64,000 nt of DNA, taken from contig NZ_CP066306.1 of assembly GCF_016406145.1 (NCBI RefSeq), forward strand, positions 1,116,001-1,180,000. The letters are read 5' to 3'. The position numbers and the translations under genes are program-made. A model generated the notes under the pieces. It saw only the letters and a list, made by a program, of their open reading frames with translations, had not been told where the DNA came from and searched no databases. This document shows, piece by piece, positions 8,366-18,428 of the stretch. Positions within the stretch are counted from its first letter, which is position 1. The number at the start of each line of letters is the position of its first letter. The stretch is from Pseudomonas putida (GTDB taxonomy: Bacteria > Pseudomonadota > Gammaproteobacteria > Pseudomonadales > Pseudomonadaceae).

Positions 8366-9619
8366 TCACAACAGGTTCAGCGGGTAACTCACGATCAACC
8401 GGTTCTCATCGAACGCGTTGGTGCTGAAGTCCCTGCGCATGGTCGAGTTGCGCCATTTCACCGAAAGGTCCTTGAATGACCCCGACTGCACCACGTAGGC
8501 CAGTTCGGTTTCTCGCGCCCATTCCTTGCCGTCGTCGATGCTGCCAGAGGTGACATTGTCACCCTTGATGTAGCGGTTCATCAGGGTCAGGCCGGGGATA
8601 CCGACGGTGACGAAGTTGAAGTCATGGCGCACCTGCCAGGAACGTTCCTTGGCATTGTCGAAGCTGGAGTTGTAGCTGTCGTTGGCCAGGGTGCCACCGC
8701 TGGTGCCGTTGACCCGCAACCAGGCATCGTCGCCGCTGACTTTCTGCAGGCCGACGTAGAAGGTGTTGCCCTTGTAGCGTGCAGAGAGCATCGCCGAGGC
8801 CGTGCGGTTGTCTAGCTGGCCTGCGCGTTCGGCGCCGTCTTCCTTGCCGATGAAATAGCCGAGGTTGGCGCCCAGGGTCCATTCGCCCAGGGGCTGGCTA
8901 TGCACCAGGTTGATGTATTGCTGACGGTAGATGTCCTTGAGCTGGGCATCCCACAGGCCGATCATCGTGCGCTTGTCGTTGAAGGTATATTCGCCACCAC
9001 CGAAGTTGAAACGATCGGAGGTGAACGCCGCTCGGCCATTGAGCGACATGTCTTCCATGCTGGCGTCGTTGCGCGGGCTGTTGGCGCGGAACTGACCGGC
9101 GTACAGGGTCAGGCCCTCGATTTCTTTCGAGGTGAGCTGGCCACCGCGGAAGGTCTGCGGCAGCGAGCGGCCGTCATCCGAGCGCAGGATCGGCAGCACG
9201 GGCATCCATTCGCCGACTTTCAGTTCGGTTTCCGACAGCTTGGCTTTTAGTGCGACGCCCAGGCGGCCGAAGTCGTCGGCGGGCCGGCCGTCATCGTGGA
9301 CCGGTAGCAGGTGGGTATTGGTGGTGCCTTTTCCGCCGTCGAGCTTGACCGAATACATGCCCAGTACATCCACGCCGAAACCTACGACGCCCTGGGTGAA
9401 GCCGGAGCGGGCATCGAGGATGAAGCTTTGCGTCCATTCCTCTCCCTTGGCCTGGGAGTGAGCCGGGTCGACGAAGTTGCGGTTGATGTAGAAGTTGCGC
9501 AGGTTGAGGGTGGCCTTGGCGTCCTCCATGAAACCGCCTTCGGCGGCCAATGCGGGGAGGGCGCAGGACATGGCCAACAGGCCGGGCAGCAGCTGGCGTG
9601 CGGGGTGCGAAATGCTCAT
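8366..9619 (-). CDS. OprD-family outer-membrane porin, BenF-like
   Basis: A 417-residue porin of the OprD/OpdK family for small carboxylates, probably aromatic acids given the neighbours. It has a signal peptide (about residues 1-26, ending near 'ALPALAAE'), the family's mature N-terminal 'GFMEDAKATLNLRNFYINR', and a C-terminal beta-strand ending in 'SYPLNLL'. The start at 9619 (MSISHP) is supported by the signal peptide; the frame is open further upstream without conservation. A PcaR-like box 151-163 bp upstream suggests co-regulation with the pca genes. Substrate is inferred from context. Confidence 0.88.
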   Translation of the reverse strand: MSISHPARQLLPGLLAMSCALPALAAEGGFMEDAKATLNLRNFYINRNFVDPAHSQAKGEEWTQSFILDARSGFTQGVVGFGVDVLGMYSVKLDGGKGTTNTHLLPVHDDGRPADDFGRLGVALKAKLSETELKVGEWMPVLPILRSDDGRSLPQTFRGGQLTSKEIEGLTLYAGQFRANSPRNDASMEDMSLNGRAAFTSDRFNFGGGEYTFNDKRTMIGLWDAQLKDIYRQQYINLVHSQPLGEWTLGANLGYFIGKEDGAERAGQLDNRTASAMLSARYKGNTFYVGLQKVSGDDAWLRVNGTSGGTLANDSYNSSFDNAKERSWQVRHDFNFVTVGIPGLTLMNRYIKGDNVTSGSIDDGKEWARETELAYVVQSGSFKDLSVKWRNSTMRRDFSTNAFDENRLIVSYPLNLL

Positions 9620-9769
9620 CTGTCGTGGATCTCTTGTTTTTATTGGCGAACCGGTGCGCTGCAAAGTGCGGCCTGCAGGGCGGGTTTTTTGATCAAATTG
9701 GCAACGTGTTGCTGGAGAGGATGGTGCGGGGAGGGCGGCAGTGAGGCAATTCGTCGCAAGCGGAAGCGG

Positions 9770-9782
9770 GCGATAATCGAAC
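9770..9782 (-). promoter_or_regulatory. PcaR-like box upstream of the BenF-like porin
   Basis: Read on the minus strand, GTTCGATTATCGC spans 9782-9770. It matches the recalled PcaR box GTTCGATAATCGCAC at 12 of the first 13 positions. Its 5' end lies 163 bp before the porin ATG, nearly the same as the 164 bp between box and ATG at pcaF. No convincing second half-site was found next to it. Confidence 0.5.
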
Positions 9783-9830
9783 GGAATGTTCCAGTTGGTT
9801 AATTGTTTGTCAGGCAGTGTCGTGCGCAAC

Positions 9831-9860
9831 AAAAAACCCACCGCAAGGGGTGGGTTTTTT
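9831..9860. terminator. Bidirectional intrinsic terminator after ttgC
   Basis: Stem AAAAAACCCACC (9831-9842) pairs perfectly with GGTGGGTTTTTT (9849-9860) around loop GCAAGG. On the minus strand it follows the ttgC stop by 16 nt with a U tract, so it terminates ttgABC. Confidence 0.9.
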
Positions 9861-9876
9861 GTTTTTACCTGAACAG

Positions 9877-11331
9877 TCAGCTCTTCGGTGTTGCCGCCGA
9901 TGCCTGCTGATTGGCCTGCCCGGTCTGCTCGTACCAGCCACCGCCGAGCGCTTTGTACAGGTTGACCTCGCTGGTCAGCTGCGACAGGCGATCGGTGATC
10001 AGTGACTGCTGTGCACTGAACAAGTTGCGCTGGGCATCGAGGAAGGTCAGGTTGCTGTCGATACCGATGCGGTAACGGCGTTCGGCCAGGCGGTAGTAAT
10101 CCTGGTTCGCCTGCACCAGGTCACGTTGCGCCTGCAACTGCTCTTCGAAGGTCTTGCGTGCCGCCAGGCCATCGGAGACTTCCTGGAAGGCGGTCTGGAT
10201 GGTTTTTTCGTACTTGGCGACGTTGATGTCTTTCTGAATCTTCGAGTAGTCCAGGCTCGCCTTCAGACTGCCGGCGTTGAAGATCGGCAGGTTGATCTGC
10301 GGCTGGAACAGCCAGGTCCCCGACCCCCCCTTGAACAGCCCGTCCATGTCCGGGCTCAGGGTGCCGGCGTTGGCGGTCAGGCTGATGCTCGGGAAGAACG
10401 CTGCTCGCGCTGCGCCAATGTTGGCGTTGGCGGCCTTGAGCAGGTGTTCGGCCTCCTGGATGTCAGGGCGGCGCTGGAGGATGTCCGACGGCAGGCCAGC
10501 CGGCACTTCCGCCAGCTGGTCGGCATCAAGCTCCAGCGGCTTGGGCAGGTTGGCCGGGATGCCGGTACCCACCAGCACGGCCAGGCTGTTGAGGTCTTGG
10601 GCAACAAGGCGCTGATACTGCGAATACTTGACCCGTGCCCCTTCCACTGCGGTGCGCGCCTGGCTGAGGTCGAGCGCCGAAGCCACACCGACTTCGTTGC
10701 TGCGGCGGGTCAGGTTGTAGCTTTCCTCGTAGGTCTTGAGCGTCTCTTCGGTCAGCTTGAACAGTGCCTGGTCGGCCTGCCAGGTGTAGTAGGCGTTGGC
10801 CACGCTGGCCACCAGGGCGATCTGCGTGGAGCGACGCGCCTGCTCACTGGACAGGTAGGTTTCCAAGGCCTGCTCGGTCAGGCTGCGTACGCGGCCGAAC
10901 AGGTCCAGCTCATAGGCGCTGACGCCTAGCGTGGCCGAGTACTGGCTGGTGATGTTGGCTTCGCCGGTGGTCGACATGTCAGCCGGGACGCGCTGGCGGC
11001 TGCCGCTGCCAGTGGCCGAAACCGCCGGGAACAGGTCGGCGCGCTGGATGCGGTACTGCGCGCGGTAAGCGTCAAGATTCAGTGCCGCCACGCGCAGGTC
11101 GCGGTTGTTCACCAGCGAAGTCTGGATCAACTGCTGCAGTGCCGGGTCGTGGAAGAACTGGCGCCAGCCCTGTTCGGCGGCGGCCACGTCGGCCGACTCG
11201 GTCGGCGAGTACGCAGGGCCTTGCGGCCACTGCGCAGCCACCGGTGCTTCCGGCGTCTGGTAGTCAGGGATCAGCGAGCAGCCGCCGAGAATGAAAGCGG
11301 TTACTGCAAGGGACAACAAAGACTTGGTCAT
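9877..11331 (-). CDS. ttgC: TtgC, outer-membrane lipoprotein channel of the TtgABC efflux pump
   Basis: A 484-residue TolC-like outer-membrane factor of the NodT/OprM family, the exit duct for antibiotics and toluene. It has a lipoprotein signal peptide with lipobox 'LGGCSLIP' (Cys at about residue 18), and two outer-membrane-efflux domains with the repeated '[30 protein letters not shown]'-type segment in the middle. The start codon overlaps the ttgB stop by 4 nt (ATGA), so translation is coupled. It is the last gene of ttgABC. Confidence 0.96.
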   Translation of the reverse strand: MTKSLLSLAVTAFILGGCSLIPDYQTPEAPVAAQWPQGPAYSPTESADVAAAEQGWRQFFHDPALQQLIQTSLVNNRDLRVAALNLDAYRAQYRIQRADLFPAVSATGSGSRQRVPADMSTTGEANITSQYSATLGVSAYELDLFGRVRSLTEQALETYLSSEQARRSTQIALVASVANAYYTWQADQALFKLTEETLKTYEESYNLTRRSNEVGVASALDLSQARTAVEGARVKYSQYQRLVAQDLNSLAVLVGTGIPANLPKPLELDADQLAEVPAGLPSDILQRRPDIQEAEHLLKAANANIGAARAAFFPSISLTANAGTLSPDMDGLFKGGSGTWLFQPQINLPIFNAGSLKASLDYSKIQKDINVAKYEKTIQTAFQEVSDGLAARKTFEEQLQAQRDLVQANQDYYRLAERRYRIGIDSNLTFLDAQRNLFSAQQSLITDRLSQLTSEVNLYKALGGGWYEQTGQANQQASAATPKS

Positions 11332-14300
11332 TGCCCAGCCTCATAGCGTGGAGTTTCAGGGGTGGCGTCCTTTTCCGGCTTTTTGCTGCCGAACAGCGAC
11401 GACACTGCGACGAAGAACAACGGTACCCAGAAGATGGCCAGCACGGTCGCACTGATCATGCCGCCGATTACCCCAGTACCGATGGCATGCTGGCTGCCCG
11501 CGCCAGCGCCGCTGGAAATGGTCAACGGTACCACGCCGAGGATGAATGCCAGCGAGGTCATGATGATCGGGCGCAGACGCATGCGGCATGCCTCGATCGC
11601 TGCGTCATACAGGCTTTTGCCTTGTTCGTGCAGTTCCTTGGCGAATTCCACGATCAGGATCGCGTTCTTCGCCGCCAGGCCGATGGTGGTCAACAGACCG
11701 ACCAGGAAGTACACGTCATTGGACAGGCCACGCAGGCTGGTGGCGATCAATGCACCGATGATGCCCAGTGGTACTACCAGCACCACGGCGATCGGGATCG
11801 ACCAGCTTTCATACAGTGCTGCCAGGCACAGGAACACGAACAGGACCGAGAGGGCGAACAGTGCCGGCATTTGCGAGCCGGAGAGCTTTTCCTCGTAGGA
11901 CATGCCGGTCCAGGAGTAGCCGATGCCGTCCGGCAGTTCGCCAGCGATACGCTCCACCTCGGCCATGGCTTCACCGGTACTGTAGCCTGGGGCCGGTGCA
12001 CCGAGGATTTCCATCGCCTCGACACCGTTGTAGCGCGACAGCTTGGGCGAACCGTAGGTCCATTCACCGGTGGCGAAGGAGGAGAACGGTACCATCTCGC
12101 CTGCACCGTTGCGCACGTACCACTTCTGCAGGTCTTCCGGGCTCATCCGGGCGTTTGGTTCACCCTGGATGTACACCTTCTTGACCCGGCCGCGGTCGAT
12201 GAAGTCGTTGACGTAGCTGGCACCCAAGGCAATCGACAGGGTGTTGTTGATGTCGGAGATGGTCACGCCCAGGGCGCTGGCACGTTCGTCATCAATGGTC
12301 AGCTGGTACTGCGGCTCATCGTTCAGGCCGTTCGGACGCACGGCGCTGAGCACCTTGCTCTGGGCAGCCTTGGCCAGGAACTGGTTGCGCGCTTCCATCA
12401 GTTTTGCATGGCCGACACCGCCACGGTCCTGGAGGAATACGTCGAAGCCGGTGGCGTTACCCAACTCCAGTACCGCAGGTGGAGCAAAGGCGAACACCAT
12501 CGCATCACGGAAGCTGAAGAAGTGCTGCTGGGCACGCTCGGCCAGGCCGAACACGCTGTTCTCCTTGGAGCGTTCGTCCCACGGCTTGAGCATGATGAAC
12601 GCCATGCCCGAACTTTGCCCGCGACCGGCGAAGTTGAAGCCGTTGACGGTGAACACCGACGATACGGTATCGGCTTCGTCCTCGAGCAGGTACTCACGCA
12701 TCTGGTCAATCACCACCTGGGTGCGCTCGGCACTGGAACCGGCCGGGGTCTGAACCTGGGCGAACAATACGCCCTGGTCTTCCTCAGGCAGGAACGCGGT
12801 AGGGATGCGGGTGAACAGCCAGATCATGCCCACGACAATCAAGGCGTAGCCCAGCAGGAACGGCACCTTGTTGCGCAGGATGGTACCAACGCTGCGCTCG
12901 TAGCCGTTTACGCTGCGGTCGAAGTTGCGGTTGAACCAGCCGAAGAAGCCACTTTTGGCCACATGGTGCTCGCCCTTTTTAAGTGGCTTGAGCATGGTGG
13001 CGCAAAGCGCCGGGGTGAAGATCAGCGCCACCAGCACCGACAGGCCCATGGCCGAGACGATGGTGATGGAGAATTGACGGTAGATCACACCCGTGGAGCC
13101 GCCGAAGAAGGCCATCGGCAGCAGCACTGCCGACAGTACCAGGGCGATACCCACCAGCGCGCCCTGGATCTGCTCCATCGACCGCTTGGTCGCCTCTTTG
13201 GGCGGCAAGCCTTCCTCGGACATGACCCGTTCGACGTTCTCCACCACGACGATGGCGTCGTCCACCAGCAAGCCGATGGCCAGGACCATGGCGAACATGG
13301 TCAGGGTGTTGATGCTGAAGCCCGCTGCGGCAAGGATGCCGAAGGTACCCAGCAATACCACCGGTACGGTCATGGTGGTAATGATGGTGGCGCGGAAGTT
13401 CTGCAGGAACAGGTACATCACCAGGAATACCAGGACCACGGCTTCGATCAGGGTGTGGATAACCCCGCTGATCGATTCGGTGACCACCGGCGTGGTGTCA
13501 TACGGGAACACCGCCTTGACCCCTGGCGGGAAGAACGGCTCCAGGTCGCTGATGGTCTTGCGCAGGGCCGTGGCGGTATCCAGGGCGTTGGCGCCGGTCG
13601 CCAGCTTGACCGCAAGGCCCGAGGCCGGCTTGCCGTTGAACTGGGCGCTGATGGCGTAGTTTTCGCCGCCCAGGCCGACCTGGGCAACATCGCGCAGGCG
13701 AACCTGCGAACCGTCGCTGTTGACCTTGAGCAGGATATTTTCGAACTGCTCGGCGGTCTGCAGGCGGGTCTTGCCGATGATGGTGGCGTTCAGCTGGGTG
13801 CCCGGCATGGCAGGCAGGCCACCGAGCTGGCCGGACGAGACCTGCACGTTCTGCGCGGCGACCGCGGTTCTGACGTCGACCGGGGTCAGCTGGAACTTGT
13901 TCAGCTTGGCCGGATCGAGCCAGATACGCATGGCGTACTGTGCACCGAACACCTGGAAGTCACCGACACCTGCCGTGCGCGAAATCGAGTCCTGCATGTT
14001 GGAAACGATGTAGTTGGCCAGGTCATCCTTGGTCATGCTGCCGTCTTCGGACACCAGGCCGATCACCATCAGGAAGTTCTTCACTGCCTTGGTGACGCGG
14101 ATACCTTGCTGCTGCACTTCCTGCGGCAGCAGTGGGGTGGCCAGGTTCAGCTTGTTCTGTACCTGGACCTGTGCGGTATCAGGGTTGGTGCCCTGCTCGA
14201 AGGTGGCGGTGATGGTCATGCTGCCGTCGGAGTTGCTCTCCGAGGACACATAACGCAGGTTGTCGATACCGTTGAGCTGCTGCTCGATCACCTGCACCAC

Positions 14301-14480
14301 GGTGTCCTGCACGGTTTGCGCCGAGGCGCCCGGGTAAGTCACGGAGATGGCGATGGCCGGCGGCGCGATGCTTGGGTACTGGTTGATCGGCAGCTTCAGG
14401 ATCGACAGAGCGCCGACCAGCATGATCACCAAGGCGATCACCCAGGCGAAGATCGGGCGATCGATAAAGAACTTCGACAT
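11328..14480 (-). CDS. ttgB: TtgB, RND inner-membrane efflux transporter
   Basis: A 1050-residue HAE1-type RND pump, the proton-driven transporter of TtgABC, close to AcrB/MexB in length and motifs. The N-terminal '[18 protein letters not shown]' forms TM1. TM4 carries '[17 protein letters not shown]' with the paired aspartates of the proton relay, and TM8-TM10 include '[14 protein letters not shown]'. Two large periplasmic loops contain the porter and docking domains. The start is 3 nt after ttgA. A 1359-codon open frame on the opposite strand is a GC-skew shadow. Confidence 0.97.
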   Translation of the reverse strand: MSKFFIDRPIFAWVIALVIMLVGALSILKLPINQYPSIAPPAIAISVTYPGASAQTVQDTVVQVIEQQLNGIDNLRYVSSESNSDGSMTITATFEQGTNPDTAQVQVQNKLNLATPLLPQEVQQQGIRVTKAVKNFLMVIGLVSEDGSMTKDDLANYIVSNMQDSISRTAGVGDFQVFGAQYAMRIWLDPAKLNKFQLTPVDVRTAVAAQNVQVSSGQLGGLPAMPGTQLNATIIGKTRLQTAEQFENILLKVNSDGSQVRLRDVAQVGLGGENYAISAQFNGKPASGLAVKLATGANALDTATALRKTISDLEPFFPPGVKAVFPYDTTPVVTESISGVIHTLIEAVVLVFLVMYLFLQNFRATIITTMTVPVVLLGTFGILAAAGFSINTLTMFAMVLAIGLLVDDAIVVVENVERVMSEEGLPPKEATKRSMEQIQGALVGIALVLSAVLLPMAFFGGSTGVIYRQFSITIVSAMGLSVLVALIFTPALCATMLKPLKKGEHHVAKSGFFGWFNRNFDRSVNGYERSVGTILRNKVPFLLGYALIVVGMIWLFTRIPTAFLPEEDQGVLFAQVQTPAGSSAERTQVVIDQMREYLLEDEADTVSSVFTVNGFNFAGRGQSSGMAFIMLKPWDERSKENSVFGLAERAQQHFFSFRDAMVFAFAPPAVLELGNATGFDVFLQDRGGVGHAKLMEARNQFLAKAAQSKVLSAVRPNGLNDEPQYQLTIDDERASALGVTISDINNTLSIALGASYVNDFIDRGRVKKVYIQGEPNARMSPEDLQKWYVRNGAGEMVPFSSFATGEWTYGSPKLSRYNGVEAMEILGAPAPGYSTGEAMAEVERIAGELPDGIGYSWTGMSYEEKLSGSQMPALFALSVLFVFLCLAALYESWSIPIAVVLVVPLGIIGALIATSLRGLSNDVYFLVGLLTTIGLAAKNAILIVEFAKELHEQGKSLYDAAIEACRMRLRPIIMTSLAFILGVVPLTISSGAGAGSQHAIGTGVIGGMISATVLAIFWVPLFFVAVSSLFGSKKPEKDATPETPRYEAGQ

Positions 14481-14483
14481 GGT

Positions 14484-15638
14484 TTACTCCGCTTTGGCGT
14501 CTGCTTTGGCCGCGCTGGCCTGATCAGGGCTGCCCGGTTTCTTGACGTTGGTGGCATCGCTGACCTTGACCTCGACACCCGGGCGCACGTACTGCAGGCC
14601 CTCGGTGATCAGGCGGTCGCCCGGGTTCAGGCCTTCCTCGATCAGCCAGTCGCTACCCAGGGTGCGGCTGGCCTTGAGCTGGCGCAGTTCGACCTTATTC
14701 TCCTGGTTGACTACCAGCGCGGTGGGGGCACCCTTGAGGTCACGGGTCACGCCTTGCTGCGGGGCCAGGATGGCATTGCTGTTGACCCCGGCCTTGAGCC
14801 GCGCGTGCACGAACATGCCGGGCAGCAGGGTGTGGTCAGGATTGGGGAAGATGGCGCGCAGGGTCACCGAACCTGTGGTCTCGTCGACCGCCACTTCGGA
14901 GAACTCCAGGCGACCTTCCTGCTTGAACAGGCTGCCGTCTTCCAGCACCAGCTGGACGGACGCGGCGTTGTCGCCGGACTTCTGCAGCTGGCCACTTTCC
15001 AGGTCACGGCGCAGTTTGAGCAACTCGGCGGTGGACTGGGTGACATCGACGTAGATCGGGTCGAGTTGCTGGATGGTGGCCATGGCATTGGTCTGGCCAT
15101 TGCTCACCAGTGCACCTTCAGTGAACGAAGAGCGACCGATACGACCACTGATCGGTGCCAGTACCTTGGTATAGCGCAGATCGATCTGCGCACTCTTGAG
15201 CGCGGCCTCGGCCTGCAATCGTTTGGCATTGGCGTCGTCGTATTCCTGCTTGGACACCGCCTGTTCGTCGATCAGTTGCTTGTAGCGCTCGGCCAGCGAG
15301 CGGGTAGCCTGAAGGTTGGCCTGGGCGTTGGCCAGGGTGGCCTCGTATACGGCAGGGTCGATCTGGTACAGCTGCTGACCGGCCTTGACGTCGCTGCCCT
15401 CTTTGAATAGGCGCTTGAGAATGATGCCATTGACCTGTGGGCGCACTTCGGCCACGCGATAGGCGCTGGTGCGCCCCGGCAGCTCGGACGTCAGGGTGAA
15501 GGCTTGGGGCTGGATTGTCACGACGCCGACCAGAGGAGCCTGTGCTGCGGGCGCGGCTTCTTCTTTCTTACAGCCACTTAGCAGAGTTGCCAGGGCGACG
15601 GCGGAAACCAGAGCGGTAACGGCTGGCTTGAATTGCAT
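14484..15638 (-). CDS. ttgA: TtgA, periplasmic membrane-fusion lipoprotein of TtgABC
   Basis: A 384-residue membrane-fusion protein linking TtgB to TtgC. It has a lipoprotein signal with lipobox 'LLSGCKKEE' (Cys about residue 23). The lipoyl half-motif 'VRPQVNGIILKRLFKEGSDV' is at about residues 66-85, followed by an alpha-hairpin rich in Ala, Gln and Glu and by beta-barrel domains. It is the first gene of the operon; its promoter overlaps the TtgR operator upstream. The alanine/lysine-rich C-terminal tail is typical of pseudomonad homologues. Confidence 0.96.
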   Translation of the reverse strand: MQFKPAVTALVSAVALATLLSGCKKEEAAPAAQAPLVGVVTIQPQAFTLTSELPGRTSAYRVAEVRPQVNGIILKRLFKEGSDVKAGQQLYQIDPAVYEATLANAQANLQATRSLAERYKQLIDEQAVSKQEYDDANAKRLQAEAALKSAQIDLRYTKVLAPISGRIGRSSFTEGALVSNGQTNAMATIQQLDPIYVDVTQSTAELLKLRRDLESGQLQKSGDNAASVQLVLEDGSLFKQEGRLEFSEVAVDETTGSVTLRAIFPNPDHTLLPGMFVHARLKAGVNSNAILAPQQGVTRDLKGAPTALVVNQENKVELRQLKASRTLGSDWLIEEGLNPGDRLITEGLQYVRPGVEVKVSDATNVKKPGSPDQASAAKADAKAE

Positions 15639-15742
15639 GAGGATCCTCGGGTCGCTAGAGCAGGGAGACGCTCAAGAGTAATGGAAGAGTCTTGTCAGAA
15701 AAAATGCTATCAGGTGGATAAATAGCTTACTAACGAATATAC

Positions 15743-15764
15743 TTACATTCATGGTTGTTTGTAA
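15743..15764. promoter_or_regulatory. TtgR operator between ttgA and ttgR
   Basis: The 22-bp segment starting TTACATTCATGG and ending TTTGTAA, in AT-rich surroundings, corresponds to the TtgR operator known from P. putida DOT-T1E. TtgR binds it as two dimers and represses both divergent transcripts until antibiotics or flavonoids release it. It lies 105 bp upstream of ttgA and 130 bp upstream of ttgR. Confidence 0.85.
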
Positions 15765-15849
15765 ATACCGTTGGGTAGTACTTGGCTACTATCCGGCCCC
15801 TTGATTAGCCCATCCGGAGGCACCCTTCAGAGGTGACCCCGGCGGATTC

Positions 15850-15872
15850 CCCACAGGCAATGTGCCTGTGGG
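15850..15872 (+). other. Hairpin in the ttgR 5' leader
   Basis: A perfect 10-bp stem (CCCACAGGCA/TGCCTGTGGG) with loop ATG lies 22-44 nt upstream of the ttgR start, downstream of the operator. There is no T tract, so it is not an obvious terminator. It may affect ttgR mRNA stability or translation. Confidence 0.55.
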
Positions 15873-15893
15873 CCCAGATGAGGTTGTACTGCC

Positions 15894-16526
15894 ATGGTCC
15901 GTCGAACCAAAGAAGAAGCCCAGGAAACCCGAACCCAGATCATCGAGGCGGCGGAAAAGGCTTTCTACAAGCGTGGGGTTGCTCGAACCACCCTGGCTGA
16001 CATCGCCGAACTGGCGGGCGTGACCCGCGGTGCTATCTACTGGCATTTCAACAATAAGGCGGAGTTGGTGCAGGCGCTGCTCGACAGTCTGCACGAGACC
16101 CATGACCACTTGGCGCGTGCCAGTGAAAGCGAGGACGAACTGGACCCGCTTGGCTGCATGCGCAAGCTGCTGCTGCAAGTGTTCAATGAGCTTGTGCTCG
16201 ACGCCCGGACCCGGCGTATCAATGAGATCTTGCATCACAAGTGCGAGTTCACCGATGACATGTGTGAAATTCGCCAGCAGCGCCAAAGCGCGGTGCTGGA
16301 TTGCCACGAGGGCATTACCCTGGCGTTGGCCAATGCCGTGCGCCGTGAACAGTTGCCGGCCGGGCTTGATGTAGAGCGGGCAGCCGTGGCCCTGTTTGCC
16401 TATGTCGATGGCCTGATCGGGCGCTGGTTGCTACTGCCAGACAGCTTCGATTTGCTGCGCGATGCCGAAAAATGGGTGGACACCGGGCTGGATATGCTGC
16501 GCTTGAGCCCTGCTTTGCGCAAATGA
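15894..16526 (+). CDS. ttgR: TtgR, TetR-family repressor of ttgABC
   Basis: A 210-residue TetR/AcrR-type repressor. The N-terminal helix-turn-helix covers about residues 30-52, including '[26 protein letters not shown]'. The rest is the all-helical ligand-binding domain, which in TtgR binds chloramphenicol, tetracycline, naringenin and phloretin. It is divergent from ttgABC, sharing the operator at 15743-15764, so it also represses itself. Confidence 0.96.
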   Translation: MVRRTKEEAQETRTQIIEAAEKAFYKRGVARTTLADIAELAGVTRGAIYWHFNNKAELVQALLDSLHETHDHLARASESEDELDPLGCMRKLLLQVFNELVLDARTRRINEILHHKCEFTDDMCEIRQQRQSAVLDCHEGITLALANAVRREQLPAGLDVERAAVALFAYVDGLIGRWLLLPDSFDLLRDAEKWVDTGLDMLRLSPALRK

Positions 16527-16597
16527 CACTTTGTTAAGGATTGTGAGGGAGTGTTTTCCCTGAGCATTAAGGGATGATTAAAACCTAAGGTGCTCCG

Positions 16598-18049
16598 CTA
16601 GCGCCCGCGCAACTGCCGGTCTGGCAATGCCACTGCCGCCACCAGCCCCAGCAGCGCCACCGTGGCGCTGCCCAGCAACAGGTGCCTGAAGGTCTCCAGC
16701 AATCGTGCCTGGGTAGCAGGATTAGCTTCGCCCGCCTGCAGGCTCCCCAGCAACGGATTACCCAGCAATTCGAACCCGCCCTGATGCAGCAGTGCCAGCA
16801 GTACGCTGGACATGCATGCCACGCCCATGGCGCCGCCAAGTGAGCGGAACAGGTTGGTCGTGCTGGTGGCCACGCCGATGTCCTTGCTATCGACTGCGCT
16901 CTGGGTGCCTACCAGCGATGTCGGGAACTGCAGCCCGCAGGCGATGCCTGTGAACAACATGAAAAGCGCACTGAGTACGCCCGACTGCGGTGGGGTGATG
17001 GCCATGGCGAAGATCGCCACCGGCATCAGCAACGCACCGGCGAGGATCTGCGGCTTATAGCGGCCAGTGAAGCTGGTCATGCGCCCGCCGGTGAATGCAC
17101 CGATGGGCAGGCCGATGGCCAAGGGCAGCAGGTGCAGCGCGGCGCTGTCGGCCCCGGCCCCGGTGATGCCCTGGTAGCGCAGGGGCATCAGCATGGTCAG
17201 AGAGATCGATTGGAAACTGGCGAAGAAAATCACCGCCCAGCACAGCACGGCAACCCGGTTACCGAACAGTCCGAGTGGCAGCAACGGCTCCTGGCAACGA
17301 CGTTCATGCCCGATGAACAAGGCTGTGCCAAGCCCGGCACAGGCGAACAGGGCCACTACGGCAGGCGCAGTCCAGGCATGTCCTTGGCCGACCAGGGTAA
17401 TGCCCAACAGCAGGCTGCCCAGGCCAAGGATCAGCAACACCGCCCCCAGATAGTCCACCTGGGCCTGACGGCGTTGCACGGGCATACCCTCCAAGGCGCG
17501 ATGGATGGCCCACAGGGCGACCAGGCCCAAGGGCAGGTTGATCCAGAACACCCAGCGCCACGACAGGTATTCGGTCAGCCACCCACCCAGTACCGGCCCG
17601 GCAACACTGGCTGCGGCGTACATGCTGCTGAAATAGCCCTGATAGCGCCCACGCTCGCGCGGCGGCACGAAGTCGCCGATGATCGCCTGGCTCACCGAGA
17701 CCATTCCGCCCGCACCGATGCCCTGCAGCACCCGCGCCAGCACCAGCTGCTGCATGTCCTGGGCCAGTGCGCAGGCGATGGAGGCCAGTGTGAACAGGCT
17801 GATGCCGGTAAGTATCATGCGCCGGCGGCCATACAGGTCCCCCAGCTTGCCATAGATAGGGACCGCCACGGTCATCGCCACCATGTAGCCCGAAATTACC
17901 CAGGCCAGCAGCCCGACGTCATTGAACTGGGCGGAGATGGCGGGCAGTGAGACCGCGACGATGGTCTGGTCAAGGGCACCAAGGAAAATGGCCAGCATCA
18001 ACGCGGTGAGTACGTTGCGCAGGGCGGTCTGGGGGAGGGCGGCGGTCAC
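16598..18049 (-). CDS. DHA2-family (EmrB/QacA-type) MFS drug exporter
   Basis: A 483-residue, 14-TM major facilitator of the DHA2 drug:H+ antiporter family. Motif A appears as 'GKLGDLYGRRRMILTG' around residue 70, the antiporter motif C as 'GPVLGGWL' around residue 155, and the N-terminal 'ALDQTIVAVSLPAI' is the DHA2 TM1 signature. It is convergent with ttgR and has no membrane-fusion partner beside it, so it probably works alone in the inner membrane. A perfect 14-bp palindrome lies 81 bp upstream of its start. Substrate cannot be read from the sequence. Confidence 0.88.
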   Translation of the reverse strand: MTAALPQTALRNVLTALMLAIFLGALDQTIVAVSLPAISAQFNDVGLLAWVISGYMVAMTVAVPIYGKLGDLYGRRRMILTGISLFTLASIACALAQDMQQLVLARVLQGIGAGGMVSVSQAIIGDFVPPRERGRYQGYFSSMYAAASVAGPVLGGWLTEYLSWRWVFWINLPLGLVALWAIHRALEGMPVQRRQAQVDYLGAVLLILGLGSLLLGITLVGQGHAWTAPAVVALFACAGLGTALFIGHERRCQEPLLPLGLFGNRVAVLCWAVIFFASFQSISLTMLMPLRYQGITGAGADSAALHLLPLAIGLPIGAFTGGRMTSFTGRYKPQILAGALLMPVAIFAMAITPPQSGVLSALFMLFTGIACGLQFPTSLVGTQSAVDSKDIGVATSTTNLFRSLGGAMGVACMSSVLLALLHQGGFELLGNPLLGSLQAGEANPATQARLLETFRHLLLGSATVALLGLVAAVALPDRQLRGR

Positions 18050-18428
18050 GGGGGCACCTTGTTTGCGACGGCGGTGACTTTGCTGGCCCGCGGACGGGTC
18101 GGCATCAATGCTGCGAGTGTAACCCGACTTAGGTAGCTACCTATGTACTATCTGCATCGCCCATGCAAGATCGGCATTGGCGCATTCATCCAGTGCTGCA
18201 TGGCCGCGTGATATCGTGCATGTGCCGCAGAGCCTTGAATCCGCGGGTTGCACCAGCTTGGTGCAGCATGATGTCGCAGGATTCCAGTGCCGCTGTATCC
18301 CACACCTTTTATTCCTCTGCCTGCATGTCGAGCATGACCGCCCAGATGGCGACGGTTGGAACAGGTCAGGTAGACCCGATTCAGGGGTCGGTAGCAACCG
18401 TTCAATTTCACGTATAAGCGGAGTGATC
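18050..18428. promoter_or_regulatory. Divergent intergenic region with two palindromes
   Basis: This 379-bp region separates the DHA2 exporter from the oxaloacetate decarboxylase gene. It holds the perfect palindrome TAGGTAGCTACCTA (18130-18143) and a hairpin TGCACCA-GCT-TGGTGCA (18249-18265). Short open frames on both strands here have no start-site support or recognisable protein features, so I see no gene. Confidence 0.6.
18130..18143. promoter_or_regulatory. Perfect 14-bp palindrome, candidate operator
   Basis: TAGGTAGCTACCTA is fully self-complementary. It lies 81-94 bp upstream of the DHA2 exporter start, where a repressor site would be expected. No dedicated regulator gene is adjacent, and it does not resemble the TtgR operator. 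Confidence 0.45.

Noticed and set aside
11331..15410. A 1359-codon open frame on the plus strand opposite ttgB and ttgA
   Set aside because: It is the antisense shadow of two firmly identified genes; composition is His/Gln/Asp/Arg-rich and without domains, as expected from high-GC third-position bias.
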